Shown here: positions 50,581 to 59,756 of the stretch, one piece after another
How the letters are laid out: each line of letters begins with the position of its first letter
Position numbering within the stretch: position 1 is the stretch's first letter
Source: Novosphingobium olei
GTDB taxonomy: Bacteria > Pseudomonadota > Alphaproteobacteria > Sphingomonadales > Sphingomonadaceae
DNA: 64,000 nucleotides
Reading direction: 5' to 3'
Assembly: GCF_012927405.1 (NCBI RefSeq)
Contig: NZ_JABBGM010000001.1
Coordinates: forward strand, 378,001 to 442,000
Translations under genes and position numbers: made by a program
The notes under the pieces: model-generated
The model's input: the letters and a program-made list of their open reading frames with translations, nothing else
Told to the model about the DNA's origin: nothing
The model's database searches: none

Positions 50581-51537
50581 ATGAGTGAAAACCGTCAACT
50601 TCTCGTCGAGATGGCCGAAGGACTGTTCGCCGATCTCGCCACAGCATCGTTCGAGGACGCTGCGCCCCGACTTGCCGAAGCGGGTTTCGCCACGCTGCTA
50701 ATTCCTGCCGACCAAGGCGGGTTCGGCGGCGATTGGGGCGACGTCCTGGCGGTGCTGCGCCTTGCGGGCCTCAACGCCGTGGCCGCGCCGGTCGCGGAAC
50801 CGATTATCGCCCACGCCTTGCTGGCGCAGGCGGGAATCGCCGCGCCCGAAGGGCTGGTGACGTTCGTCGCCGCGAATGGTCGCGCCCCCTTTGGTCGCCA
50901 TGCCGATGCGGTCGTCATGGTGCGCGACGGCACGCTGTCGCTTTACGCCAACGGCGCCTTCGCGGTCGAGGAAGGGGCTTCGCTGGCCGGAGAGCCGTCC
51001 GACCTGATCAAGCTTGCGGGTGAGCCGACGGCCACCGCACCTTGCGCCGCCAATCTCGACGGGCTGGGCGCTTTCGCGCGGTTGGCGCAGGCGTCAGGCG
51101 CGATGGAAGCCGCGTTCACGCTCGCGATCGACCACGTCAACACGCGCGTCCAATTCGGCCGCACGCTAGCGAAGTTCCAGGCTGTGCAGCAGGCGCTGGC
51201 GGAGTTTTCCGAGGAAGCTGCCGCCGTTGATGCCGCTGCCGCCGCCTGCGCCGCGGCACTCGATGCCGGGGATGCAGAATTCGAGATTGCCGCGGGCAAG
51301 TATCGTCTTGGCCTTGCTGTCGATCGTGCTGTGCCGATCGCGCATCGCGTCCATGGTGCGATCGGCTTTACCATCGAATACGCCCTCAACCGCTACACCC
51401 GCCGCCTGATGCACTGGCGCAGCGAATTCGGCAGTGACGCGCATTGGGCGCGCGTGTTGGGGCGCAAGGCCGCAGGGCTGGGTGGCCATGGCCTCTGGCG
51501 CGAAGTGGCTGCACGGACCGACCGCCTGATCGCCTGA
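50581..51537 (+). CDS. Acyl-CoA dehydrogenase, short/beta subunit of a probable heteromer
   Basis: 318 aa. It has the acyl-CoA dehydrogenase fold with a clear C-terminal domain (HVNTRVQFGRTLAKFQAVQQALAEF, HRVHGAIGFTIEYALNRYTRRLMHW), but the middle FAD/substrate motifs are shortened and WxTxG is missing. This is typical of the beta partner of heteromeric ACADs. The C-terminal 100 residues carry HGAIGFT, the FAD contact in trans. Coupled to the upstream alpha gene; operator site 3 starts 45 bp downstream. Confidence 0.9.
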   Translation: MSENRQLLVEMAEGLFADLATASFEDAAPRLAEAGFATLLIPADQGGFGGDWGDVLAVLRLAGLNAVAAPVAEPIIAHALLAQAGIAAPEGLVTFVAANGRAPFGRHADAVVMVRDGTLSLYANGAFAVEEGASLAGEPSDLIKLAGEPTATAPCAANLDGLGAFARLAQASGAMEAAFTLAIDHVNTRVQFGRTLAKFQAVQQALAEFSEEAAAVDAAAAACAAALDAGDAEFEIAAGKYRLGLAVDRAVPIAHRVHGAIGFTIEYALNRYTRRLMHWRSEFGSDAHWARVLGRKAAGLGGHGLWREVAARTDRLIA

Positions 51538-51581
51538 GTGAAATATCGCCTCATGGGTGCTTGACCATCGCCATCGATCCT

Positions 51582-51601
51582 GTTTAATCGCTCAATTAAA
51601 C
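51582..51601. promoter_or_regulatory. Operator site 3 of the shared TTTAATYGnnCRATTAAA motif
   Basis: GTTTAATCG-CT-CAATTAAAC lies 27 bases before the thiolase start. The outer arms GTTTAAT and ATTAAAC pair fully (7 bp), then C/A mismatch and a G-C pair. Matches sites at 22349 and 29540. Confidence 0.75.
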
Positions 51602-51628
51602 AGATCCTGTCGAGAGGAGTCGAGTACC

Positions 51629-52801
51629 ATGGCAACCGCCTATATCGTTGACGCAGTGCGCACCGCCGGTGGACGGCGCGGCGGTCGTCTTGCCGGCGTT
51701 CACCCCGTCGACCTTGCCGCAACCACGATCGACGCGCTTGTCGTGCGCAGTGGCATCGATCCGGCTGCCGTCGAAGACGTCATCATGGGCTGCGTCAGCC
51801 AGGGCGGCGAACAGGCCCAGCAGGTCGGCCGCATGGCCGTGCTCGCTTCCAAGGTTCTGCCGGAATCGGTCCCGGCCGTGACCATCGACCGCCAGTGCGG
51901 TTCCTCGCAGCAGGCGATCCATTTCGCCGCGCAGGCGGTGATGAGCGGCACGCAGGATGTGGTGATTGCCGCAGGCATCGAGAGCATGAGCCGCGTTCCG
52001 ATGGGTTCGACCGCCATCCTCTACATGAAGGAGGGTCTTGGCACCTATCGTTCGCCGGGCATCGTCGAGCGCTACGGTGAAGCCGGCTGGACGCAGTTCG
52101 CGGGTGCCGAAGCCATCGCCAACAAGCATGGCTTCTCCAAGGAGATGATGGACCAGTTCGCGTTCGAGAGCCACCAGAAGGCCAAGGCGGCGACCGAGTC
52201 CGGCGCCTTCAAGAATGAGATCGTGCCGATCGACATCGAAACGCCGGAGGGTGCCGCACAGCACACCGTCGACGAAGGCATCCGCATGGACGCGACGATT
52301 GAAGGCATTGCCGGCGTCAAGCTGCTGAGCCCCGATGGCAAGCTGACGGCCGCGACCTCGAGCCAGATTTGCGACGGTGCATCGGCTGCCCTGATCGTTT
52401 CGGAAGAGGCGCTCAAGAAGTACAACCTGACCCCGCTTGCCCGCATCCACACGCTGGCCGTGACCGCCGGCGATCCGGTGATCATGCTCGAAGAGCCGCT
52501 GTTCGCCACCGACAAGGCGCTGGCGAAGGCTGGTCTCAAGATCAGCGACATCGACCTTTACGAAGTCAACGAGGCTTTCGCCTCGGTGCCGATGGCCTGG
52601 TTGAAGCATCACGATGCCGATCCCGCCAAGCTCAACGTCAATGGCGGTGCGATCGCGCTCGGCCACCCGCTCGGCGCTTCGGGCACCAAGCTGATGGCGA
52701 CCCTGCTGCATGGCCTCAAGGCCCGTGGCGGCAAGTACGGGCTGCAGACGATGTGCGAAGGCGGCGGCGTCGCCAACGTGACCATCGTCGAGGCGCTCTG
52801 A
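51629..52801 (+). CDS. Acetyl-CoA acetyltransferase (thiolase)
   Basis: 390 aa. Catalytic Cys in TIDRQCGSSQQAIHFAA, NVNGGAIALGHPLGASGTK with the His, and the second Cys in LQTMCEGGGVANVTI. It cleaves 3-oxoacyl-CoA in degradation; the AYIVDAVRTAGGRRGGRLAGVHP start fits the degradative thiolase group. GAGAGGAG lies before the ATG. First gene of the run controlled by operator site 3, followed by SDR, then a terminator. Confidence 0.95.
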   Translation: MATAYIVDAVRTAGGRRGGRLAGVHPVDLAATTIDALVVRSGIDPAAVEDVIMGCVSQGGEQAQQVGRMAVLASKVLPESVPAVTIDRQCGSSQQAIHFAAQAVMSGTQDVVIAAGIESMSRVPMGSTAILYMKEGLGTYRSPGIVERYGEAGWTQFAGAEAIANKHGFSKEMMDQFAFESHQKAKAATESGAFKNEIVPIDIETPEGAAQHTVDEGIRMDATIEGIAGVKLLSPDGKLTAATSSQICDGASAALIVSEEALKKYNLTPLARIHTLAVTAGDPVIMLEEPLFATDKALAKAGLKISDIDLYEVNEAFASVPMAWLKHHDADPAKLNVNGGAIALGHPLGASGTKLMATLLHGLKARGGKYGLQTMCEGGGVANVTIVEAL

Positions 52802-52826
52802 GAAATTTCCCTGGGAGGATGATACC

Positions 52827-53612
52827 ATGAAGCTCGACAATACCGTGTCCGCCGTCATTACCGGCGGCGCCTCCGGCCTTGGCGCCGCAACCGCCCGCGC
52901 GCTTGCTGCCAAGGGCGTGAAGGTCGCCCTGTTCGATCTGAACAAGGAAAAGGGCGAGGCCCTGGCGGCCGAACTCGGCGGCGTTTTCTGCGAAGTGAAC
53001 GTGACCAGCGACGAAAGCGTCGATGCCGGCTTTGCGAAGTCGCGCGCTGCGATCGGCCAGGAGCGCATCCTGGTGAACTGCGCCGGTACCGGCAACGCGA
53101 TCAAGACCGCCAGCCGGTCGAAGGAAGACGGCTCGATCAAGCACTTCCCGATCGACGCCTTCAACATGATCATCCAGATCAACCTGGTCGGCACGTTCCG
53201 TTGCATCGCCAAGTCGGCTGCGGGCATGATGACGCTCGATCCGGTGGGCGAATTCGGCGAGCGCGGCGCGATCGTGAACACCGCGTCGGTTGCCGCTGAG
53301 GATGGTCAGATGGGCCAGGCTTCGTACTCGGCGTCGAAGGCCGGCGTCGTCGGCATGACCTTGCCGATCGCCCGCGACCTGATGAGCGAAGGCATTCGCG
53401 TCAACACCATCCTGCCGGGCATCTTCAATACCCCGCTGCTGGCTGCGGCGCCCGACAACGTGAAGGCCGCGCTGGCCGCGTCGGTGCCGTTCCCCAAGCG
53501 CCTGGGCGATCCAGCGGAATACGCCAATCTCGCTCTCTGCATGATCGAGACCGGCTACTTCAACGGTGAAGACGTCCGCCTCGATGGTGCCATCCGCATG
53601 GCGCCGCGCTGA
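52827..53612 (+). CDS. SDR oxidoreductase, 3-hydroxyacyl-CoA dehydrogenase type II-like
   Basis: 261 aa. Very similar in style to the SDR at 21500: TGGASGLGAATARALA, NCAGTG, NTASVAAEDGQMGQ and S-Y-S-A-S-K, then TILPGIFNTPLL. It fits oxidation of a 3-hydroxyacyl-CoA to the 3-oxo substrate of the thiolase just upstream (25 bp gap). A Rho-independent terminator follows. Confidence 0.92.
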   Translation: MKLDNTVSAVITGGASGLGAATARALAAKGVKVALFDLNKEKGEALAAELGGVFCEVNVTSDESVDAGFAKSRAAIGQERILVNCAGTGNAIKTASRSKEDGSIKHFPIDAFNMIIQINLVGTFRCIAKSAAGMMTLDPVGEFGERGAIVNTASVAAEDGQMGQASYSASKAGVVGMTLPIARDLMSEGIRVNTILPGIFNTPLLAAAPDNVKAALAASVPFPKRLGDPAEYANLALCMIETGYFNGEDVRLDGAIRMAPR

Positions 53613-53630
53613 TCGAAAGCTGAAATTGAA

Positions 53631-53662
53631 AGGGCCGGGGCACAAGAACCCCGGCCCTTTTT
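53631..53662 (+). terminator. Rho-independent terminator after the SDR gene
   Basis: AGGGCCGGGG and CCCCGGCCCT make a perfect 10-bp stem around CACAAGAA, followed by a T-run (53658-53662). It separates the thiolase-SDR transcript from the crotonase gene. Confidence 0.93.
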
Positions 53663-53681
53663 CCTTCCCCGGGAGAGATCC

Positions 53682-54554
53682 ATGACCGAATACAAGCAGA
53701 TCATCCTCGACATCGCCGATGGTGTCGCCACGCTGACCCTGAATCGCCCGGAGAAGATGAACGCCTTCACCGGCACGATGATGCTGGAAATGCAGGATGC
53801 CTTCGATCGCACCGACGCTGACGACAGCGTCAAGGCGGTGATCGTGACTGGTGCCGGCGACCGCGCGTTCTGCGCCGGGGCCGACCTCACGCCCGAGGAC
53901 GGCAAGCATGTGTTTTCAAGCGGCGAGGCGGTCGAGGATCTGTCCGACCCGCGCGTGCGTGACGGCGGTGGTCTGCTGACACTGCGCCTCTACCAATCCA
54001 AGAAGCCGATCATCGGTGCGATCAATGGGGCTGCTGTCGGCGTCGGCGTCACCATGCAGCTGCCGATGGACATCCGCCTTGCTTCGACGAAGGCGCGCTT
54101 CGGTCTCGTGTTTGCGCGCCGCGGCATCGTGCCCGAAGCGGCGTCGAGCTGGTTCCTGCCGCGCATCGTCGGACTGCCCCAGGCGCTCGAGTGGTGCATG
54201 ACCGGGCGCGTGTTCGATGCGGAGGAAGCACTGCGCGGCGGCCTCGTTCGCTCGGTGCACGAGCCTGAAGATCTGCTGCCTGCCGCCAATGCCTTGGCGC
54301 GCGAGATTGCCGACAACACCAGCTCCGTTTCCGTTGCGATGACGCGGGCGATGCTGTGGCACAATCCGCAATACGATCACCCGATGAAGGCGCATCGCGT
54401 CGACAGCCGCGCCATTTACACGCTCTCGCGCGGGGCAGATGCCAAGGAAGGTGTGGCCAGCTTCCTCGAAAAGCGCGCGCCCAACTACCCAGCACGTGTT
54501 TCTTCGGATATGCCCGCGTTCTATCCGTGGTGGGATGAACCGGGCTACGAGTGA
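53682..54554 (+). CDS. Enoyl-CoA hydratase/isomerase family protein
   Basis: 290 aa. Crotonase features: GVATLTLNRPEKMNAFTGTM, oxyanion segments GDRAFCAGADLTPEDG and INGAAVGVGVTMQLPMDIRLAS, and GIVPEAASSWFLPRIVG with the second-site Glu. A long C-terminal region ending in MPAFYPWWDEPGYE is typical of a subgroup found in steroid and fatty-acid pathways. A strong ribosome binding site (GGGAGAG) precedes the ATG. Followed closely by a TetR gene. Confidence 0.93.
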   Translation: MTEYKQIILDIADGVATLTLNRPEKMNAFTGTMMLEMQDAFDRTDADDSVKAVIVTGAGDRAFCAGADLTPEDGKHVFSSGEAVEDLSDPRVRDGGGLLTLRLYQSKKPIIGAINGAAVGVGVTMQLPMDIRLASTKARFGLVFARRGIVPEAASSWFLPRIVGLPQALEWCMTGRVFDAEEALRGGLVRSVHEPEDLLPAANALAREIADNTSSVSVAMTRAMLWHNPQYDHPMKAHRVDSRAIYTLSRGADAKEGVASFLEKRAPNYPARVSSDMPAFYPWWDEPGYE

Positions 54555-54570
54555 GCGAGAACAGGTAGGA

Positions 54571-55218
54571 ATGGGCGCAACAGGGGAAAGCAGCGACATC
54601 GTGGAGCAGCAAGGCGCGCGCGAGCTGTTGCTCGACACGGCTTCGTCGATCATGCGCGAAGGGGATCAGGTCGACATATCCTTGTCGGAGCTGTCCCTTC
54701 GCTCGGGTCTGAACTCCGCGTTGGTGAAGTACTATTTCGGGAACAAGGCGGGCCTTCTCAAGGCCTTGCTCGATCGCGACATGACCACCATCGTGAAGTC
54801 GGTCGATGCGCTCGTCGAGAAGGACAGCATGGACCCCGAGGTCAAGCTGCGTCGCCATATCGCGGCTTGCATCGATACCTACTACGCCTATCCCTACCTC
54901 AACCGCCTGCTGATGCGGCTTGTTCGCGACAGCGATGAATCCGAAGCGCAGCGGATCGCTGACAAATATCTGACGCCGCTGGGGCAGGCCTATGACAAGT
55001 TCATCGGGGCAGGCATCAAGAAGGGTGTTTTCCGTCAGATCGACCCGCAGCTGTTCTACTTCACTGTTACCGGCGCTGCGGACAGGTTCTTCTCGGCCCG
55101 GCTCGTGCTGCGGCATTGCTATGGCACGGACACGCTGACCGAAAACCTTCGCGACCGCTATCGCGAGCACACGGTCGACTTCATCATGGCCGGGATCCTT
55201 GCCCCCCCCGCGGCCTGA
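54571..55218 (+). CDS. TetR family regulator
   Basis: 215 aa. HTH: SIMREGDQVDISLSELSLRSGLNSALVKYYFGNKAGLLKALL. The ligand domain is TetR_C-like, related to those of acyl-CoA regulators. The ATG at 54571 follows AGGTAGGA. It is the last gene of the block that starts with operator site 3 and is a candidate for binding the shared TTTAATYGnnCRATTAAA sites. Its 3' end overlaps the start of the MTA phosphorylase gene, with a C8 tract in the overlap. Confidence 0.9.
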   Translation: MGATGESSDIVEQQGARELLLDTASSIMREGDQVDISLSELSLRSGLNSALVKYYFGNKAGLLKALLDRDMTTIVKSVDALVEKDSMDPEVKLRRHIAACIDTYYAYPYLNRLLMRLVRDSDESEAQRIADKYLTPLGQAYDKFIGAGIKKGVFRQIDPQLFYFTVTGAADRFFSARLVLRHCYGTDTLTENLRDRYREHTVDFIMAGILAPPAA

Positions 55219-56080
55219 GCGAGGCTGGCGGATCGGTGTGATCGGCGGCTCAGGTGTCTATGACCTGGCCTTGCTCGAAGATACGCAGCGGATCGAGATA
55301 GCATCACCTTTCGGTGCACCGTCCGGTCCCGTGACGATCGGTACGATTGCTGGAGTTCGCTTCGCCTTCTTGCCACGCCATGGCGAAGGGCATCGCATTC
55401 CGCCTGAAGGCGTGAACTATCGCGCCAATATCGACGTGCTGAAGCGGTGCGGCGTGACCGATCTGATCGCGATATCGGCCATCGGCTCCCTGCGCGAAGA
55501 GTTCGCTCCGGGCAGCTTCGTTGCCGTTGATCAATTCATCGATCGCACGAGCGGCCGCGACGGCAGCTTTTTCGGCGAAGGTCTCGTCGCGCACGTTTCG
55601 CTCGCCGACCCGGTGTGTCCGCGGCTTTCGTCCCTTGCAGCCGACGCTGCACAGGCGGCTGGGGCAAAGGTGCATCGTGGTGGCTGCTATCTTGCCATGC
55701 AGGGGCCGCAGTTCTCGACCCGCGCCGAAAGCCGCATGTATCGCCAGTGGGGGGTAGATGTCATCGGCATGACCGGGATGCCCGAGGCGCGTCTCGCGCG
55801 GGAGGCGGAACTTCCATATGCGCTGCTCGGAATGGTGACCGATTACGACAGCTGGCGCGATGGCGAACATGTCGAAGTCGATCAGGTGGTGCAGGTGATG
55901 CATGCAAATGCAGCGCTCGCTCGCCGCACCGTGAACGAGCTTGCTCGCCTGCTTCCGCCCGAGCGCGCCGGGAGTCCGATCGACCATGCGCTCGACAATG
56001 CTATCATGACAGCGCCAGCCAAGCGCGACAGAGCTCTGATCAGCAGGCTTGACGCGATAGCTGGACGCTTGGCGCTGTAA
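55199..56080 (+). CDS. S-methyl-5'-thioadenosine (or thioinosine) phosphorylase
   Basis: 293 aa purine nucleoside phosphorylase superfamily: GVIGGSGVYDLALL, LPRHGEGHRIPPEGVNYRANI, ISAIGSLREEFAPGSFVAVDQF, MQGPQFSTRAESRMY, MTGMPEARLAREAELPYA and the VTDYDSW segment. It cleaves MTA to adenine and methylthioribose 1-phosphate in methionine salvage; the thioinosine type cannot be excluded. No ATG is available; the TTG at 55199 overlaps the TetR end, followed by C8. Confidence 0.9.
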   Translation: MPPPRPERGWRIGVIGGSGVYDLALLEDTQRIEIASPFGAPSGPVTIGTIAGVRFAFLPRHGEGHRIPPEGVNYRANIDVLKRCGVTDLIAISAIGSLREEFAPGSFVAVDQFIDRTSGRDGSFFGEGLVAHVSLADPVCPRLSSLAADAAQAAGAKVHRGGCYLAMQGPQFSTRAESRMYRQWGVDVIGMTGMPEARLAREAELPYALLGMVTDYDSWRDGEHVEVDQVVQVMHANAALARRTVNELARLLPPERAGSPIDHALDNAIMTAPAKRDRALISRLDAIAGRLAL

Positions 56081-56093
56081 AGAAAATTTCACT

Positions 56094-56112
56094 ATGCCCG
56101 CATGATGGGCAT
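56094..56112. promoter_or_regulatory. Inverted repeat upstream of the MarR/FAH pair
   Basis: ATGCCC-GCATGAT-GGGCAT, 6-bp arms, lies 78 bases before the MarR start in a 110-bp gap. Possible operator or weak terminator hairpin. Confidence 0.3.
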
Positions 56113-56190
56113 TATCTAAAGGCGCAGGCAACGGTCGCTGTCACATTCTTTCACTTGCACCTCCGCTAGTTTCAGTGGATACCAAATGGC

Positions 56191-56649
56191 ATGCCCGCAT
56201 CCCAGACCCGCCTTGCAGACTTCGTCCCCTACCGAATGGCCATCACCTCGAATGCGGTGAGCGGTCTTATCGCAGGTGAATACCGCAACGAATTCGGGCT
56301 CAAGATTCCCGAATGGCGGATCATGGCCGTGCTTGGCGATGCAGGCCAACTGACGCAGCGGGATCTTGTCCGGTTCACCCTGATGGACAAGGTTGCCGTC
56401 AATCGTGCCTGCAAGGTGCTTGAAGACCGCGGGCTTATCCGCCGCAGCCCGAACGAGGCCGACGGCCGATCGCATCACCTCGAGCTGACCGAGGCAGGGC
56501 TCGACATGCATGGCAAGATCTGGCCCCAGGCGCTCGATATCTACGAAAAGATCTTTGCCGCGCTGTCCCCGCGCGAAATCGAGAAGTTGCGGGCTTTGCT
56601 CGACAAGTTGCGCGCTTCCGTCAGCGCGCTCGAAGGCGACGCCAAGTGA
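56191..56649 (+). CDS. MarR family regulator
   Basis: 152 aa. MarR helix-turn-helix and wing: GQLTQRDLVRFTLMDKVAVNRACKVLEDRGLIRRSPNEADGRSHHLELTEAG. It overlaps the GTG start of a fumarylacetoacetate hydrolase-family gene, so the two are translated together. MarR proteins next to such enzymes often respond to aromatic acids such as homogentisate. Confidence 0.94.
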   Translation: MPASQTRLADFVPYRMAITSNAVSGLIAGEYRNEFGLKIPEWRIMAVLGDAGQLTQRDLVRFTLMDKVAVNRACKVLEDRGLIRRSPNEADGRSHHLELTEAGLDMHGKIWPQALDIYEKIFAALSPREIEKLRALLDKLRASVSALEGDAK

Positions 56650-57653
56650 AGCTCGCATCCCTGCCGCAGGGCCGCGATGGGCGGCTGATCGTCGTTTCGA
56701 ACGACCTCGCCTGGTATGCCGACGCCGATCATATCGTGCCGACGATGCAGAGCCTGCTCGATTCCTGGGATCGATACGCCCCGCTGCTGGAGGCGCTCGC
56801 AATCGAGCTCGAACATGGTGCCATCCCGCGCAAGCGCTTTCACGAGCGTGAAGCGGCGGCACCCTTGCCGCGCGCCTATCAGTGGGCCGATGGCAGTGCT
56901 TACGTCAATCACGTCGAACTGGTGCGCAAGGCCCGCGGTGCGGAGCTACCCGAAAGCTTCTGGTCCGATCCGTTGATGTACCAGGGCGGCAGCGATGACC
57001 TGCGTGGGGCCCGCGAACCGTTGGTCCTGCCCGACGAGGCATGGGGCGGTGATTTCGAAGCCGAGGTGGTGGTGGTGACCGGCGATGTCGATCGGGGAGC
57101 GAGCGCCGAAGCCGCGCTCGATGCCATTCGCCTGGTCGGCCTGGTCAACGACGTATCACTGCGCAACCTTATCCCGGGCGAACTGGCGAAGGGCTTCGGC
57201 TTCGTCCAGTCCAAGCCGGCGAGCCATTTTTCGCCGGTTTTCGTCACGCCGAACACATTGGGCGCGGCATTCCAGGGCGGGAAGCTCAACCATCGCCTGT
57301 CGATCGACCTCAACAGCCAGGCTTTCGGTCGGTTGCAGGCGGGCGAAGAGTGCACTTTCGACTTCGGCGTGCTGATCGCGCATCTTGCCAAGACGCGTCG
57401 TGTGGCGGCGGGCTCGATCATCGGCTCGGGCACCGTTTCCAACCGCGATCCCGACGGATCGCCTGGCCGTCCGGTCGGGGAAGGTGGGCGCGGTTATGCC
57501 TGCATCGCCGAGCAGCGCATGGTCGAGCAGATCCTGCACGGCGAAGCCCGCACGCCGTTCCTGCGTCATGGCGACGTCGTGCGGATCGAGGTGCGCGATG
57601 CTGCCGGACACAGCGTTTTCGGCGCGATCGAACAGACCGTCGTTCCGGCCTGA
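56646..57653 (+). CDS. Fumarylacetoacetate hydrolase family enzyme
   Basis: 335 aa. Metal-binding acidic residues are in GGDFEAEVVVVTGDVD, and LVNDVSLRNLIPGELAKGFGF and IIGSGTVSNRD follow in family order. The length and N-terminal domain match bacterial fumarylacetoacetases of tyrosine/homogentisate breakdown. No homogentisate dioxygenase or maleylacetoacetate isomerase is next to it, so a different beta-diketone substrate is possible. Confidence 0.9.
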   Translation: MKLASLPQGRDGRLIVVSNDLAWYADADHIVPTMQSLLDSWDRYAPLLEALAIELEHGAIPRKRFHEREAAAPLPRAYQWADGSAYVNHVELVRKARGAELPESFWSDPLMYQGGSDDLRGAREPLVLPDEAWGGDFEAEVVVVTGDVDRGASAEAALDAIRLVGLVNDVSLRNLIPGELAKGFGFVQSKPASHFSPVFVTPNTLGAAFQGGKLNHRLSIDLNSQAFGRLQAGEECTFDFGVLIAHLAKTRRVAAGSIIGSGTVSNRDPDGSPGRPVGEGGRGYACIAEQRMVEQILHGEARTPFLRHGDVVRIEVRDAAGHSVFGAIEQTVVPA

Positions 57654-57690
57654 GAGGAGGGCGGGGCGCCGAGACGCGCCGCCGCCTGAC

Positions 57691-58707
57691 TTATTTCGAC
57701 CCAAAGGCCCCGTTGCCGCCAAGGCTGTCGGCGATCGAGCACGACGCCGGGCCGAGAATGACGATGAACAGCGTCGGCAGGATGAACAGGATCAGCGGAA
57801 CGGTCATGATCGCGGGAAGGCGTGCCGCCTTTTCTTCGGCGCGCATCATGCGTTCATTGCGGAATTCGGCCGAAAGCACGCGCAGTGCCGACGCAAGCGG
57901 CGTGCCGTAGCGCTCGGTCTGGATCATCGTCGTGACGACGCCCTTCACCGATTCGAGATCAACCCGGTAGGCAAGGTTCTCGAAGGCCTGGCGGCGTTCC
58001 GTCAGGAACGAGAGTTCGATGGCGGTAAGCGCGAATTCGTCGCCGAGTTCAGGATAGGCACGCCCGAGTTCGCGGGCCACGCGGCTGAACGCCGCGTCGA
58101 CCGTCAGGCCGGCCTCTGCGCAGATCACCAGCAGGTCTAGCGCGTCCGGCAGGCCCTTGCGAATGGCAGCCGTGCGCTTTGTTACCATGTTGCTGACGAA
58201 AAGGTCGGGGCCCTTGTAGCCACCGATCACCAATACTGCAAAAGCGGCAAAGCGCTTGAACGAGCCCCATTCGGGGAAGTGGTTCATCAGATAGACCACG
58301 ATAAGCGCGATCCCGCCAAGCACGATCGGCCCGATCATGCGGCCAAGAATAACCGCGACGGCCCATTCCTTCTTGCGGATGCCCGCCTGCGCAAGCCGCT
58401 GCTGGACGACCTTCACCTGGCTGTCCTGCAGAACTTTCAGCGATTCCAGGAAGCTGCGGATCGAATCCGTGGTCTGGTTGCGACGGACGATGCTGGCACG
58501 CTTGCGCGCATTGGCCGTCATGATGCCCGACTTGAGCTGCTCGCGTCGTTCGTTGAGCGCCTTGACCCGCTTGGACATCGGATCGCGCACGGTGATCGCA
58601 GCGTAGATCGCGAGCATCACGGCAAGGGCAGCGATCCCGGCAAGGATCGAGCCGACGGCAATGACGTTGAAGCCGAGAAGGGTGGGGCCGTGCGGTGTCG
58701 TAAGCAT
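57691..58707 (-). CDS. tadC: Type II secretion system F family protein TadC
   Basis: 338 aa inner membrane platform protein for tad (Flp) pili. GspF domain near the middle (LPDALDLLVICAEAGLTVDAAFSRVARELG), with membrane segments near residues 10-35, 120-170 and at the C-terminus. Start at 58707 gives MLTTPHGPTLLGFN. It follows tadB closely and ends the visible pilus operon; no tadD or TPR gene follows. Confidence 0.95.
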   Translation of the reverse strand: MLTTPHGPTLLGFNVIAVGSILAGIAALAVMLAIYAAITVRDPMSKRVKALNERREQLKSGIMTANARKRASIVRRNQTTDSIRSFLESLKVLQDSQVKVVQQRLAQAGIRKKEWAVAVILGRMIGPIVLGGIALIVVYLMNHFPEWGSFKRFAAFAVLVIGGYKGPDLFVSNMVTKRTAAIRKGLPDALDLLVICAEAGLTVDAAFSRVARELGRAYPELGDEFALTAIELSFLTERRQAFENLAYRVDLESVKGVVTTMIQTERYGTPLASALRVLSAEFRNERMMRAEEKAARLPAIMTVPLILFILPTLFIVILGPASCSIADSLGGNGAFGSK

Positions 58708-58726
58708 GGGTCTTGCCGTCTTCCCG

Positions 58727-59698
58727 TCAGATCTCGAAGTTGACCATCTTGGCCATGATGAAGGCGCCGATGCCGAGCCAGACGAAGCCGCCAATGCCCG
58801 TCACGATCAGGCGCTGATCCAGCCAGAACTTTTCCATGTACGTCGGGTTGATTGAGTAGATCAGACCGAACACGATGAAGGGCAGCGCACCGACGATGTA
58901 GGCCGAGGCCTTGGATTCCGAGCTCATGGCGCGGATCTTGAGCTTCATCTGCGCGCGCTTGCGCAGCACGTCGGCGAGGTTCGCCAGCGTTTCAGCAAGG
59001 TTGCCGCCGGTTTCCCGCTGGATCGCGAGCGTGATGCAGAAGAAGCTGAACTCGGGCATGTCGAGCCGGTCCGCCGTTTCCTGAAGCGCCTGCTCCATTG
59101 TCCGGCCGACCCTGATGCGGTCGGTAATCATCTTGAACTCTTCGCCCACAGGGCCGGGAACTTCCGTGGCAACCAGGCCCAGCGTCTCGCTGATCGGCAG
59201 GCCCGAGCGAAGGCCGCGGACGAGCAGTTCCAACGCATCGGGAAAACGCACCACGAAGTTGTTGACGCGGCGGCTGATCGCGCGGCCCACCACCAGGTGG
59301 GGCAGACCGGCACCGATGAACACGCCTCCGCCCAGCGCAAGCAGGGGAGCCGAGGTCTTGAGATAGAGCAGCACCATGACCACCAGGCCAAGGCCGCCGG
59401 AGACGTAAAGGTACTGGCTCAGCGTCCAGCTGCGACCTGTCTTGTGCAGCCGCATCTCGAGCGCTTCGAGCCGCGAACTGCTTCCCGCAGGCCGATAGGC
59501 CTTTGGCTTTCGAGCGGCGACGGCCTTGCGATACTGCGCCTCGACCTTGTCGACCGCGTTGTCCGAATGCCGAAAGCGCACCGCCTGGAGCCGGCGCGAG
59601 CTTTCCTTGGTCGCCGATGGCCCGCTGAAGGCGGCGTAGCTCAGCACCAGGACCGCCATGATCCCGATCGACATGATGAGCAATTGGGCGATGTTCAT
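58727..59698 (-). CDS. tadB: Type II secretion system F family protein TadB
   Basis: 323 aa. Paralogue of TadC with the GspF motif FPDALELLVRGLRSGLPISETLGLVATEVPGPVGEEF and QRETGGNLAETLANLADVLRKR. Three or four membrane segments. TadB and TadC form the platform. Upstream of tadB lies cpaE directly (58-bp gap); the assembly ATPase CpaF/TadA gene usually between them is absent. Confidence 0.95.
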   Translation of the reverse strand: MNIAQLLIMSIGIMAVLVLSYAAFSGPSATKESSRRLQAVRFRHSDNAVDKVEAQYRKAVAARKPKAYRPAGSSSRLEALEMRLHKTGRSWTLSQYLYVSGGLGLVVMVLLYLKTSAPLLALGGGVFIGAGLPHLVVGRAISRRVNNFVVRFPDALELLVRGLRSGLPISETLGLVATEVPGPVGEEFKMITDRIRVGRTMEQALQETADRLDMPEFSFFCITLAIQRETGGNLAETLANLADVLRKRAQMKLKIRAMSSESKASAYIVGALPFIVFGLIYSINPTYMEKFWLDQRLIVTGIGGFVWLGIGAFIMAKMVNFEI

Positions 59699-59756
59699 CG
59701 CGTTATCCTGCCTCGCTGACCGCGTGTTCGTTGACCATGACCGTCGCTGGAATGGC

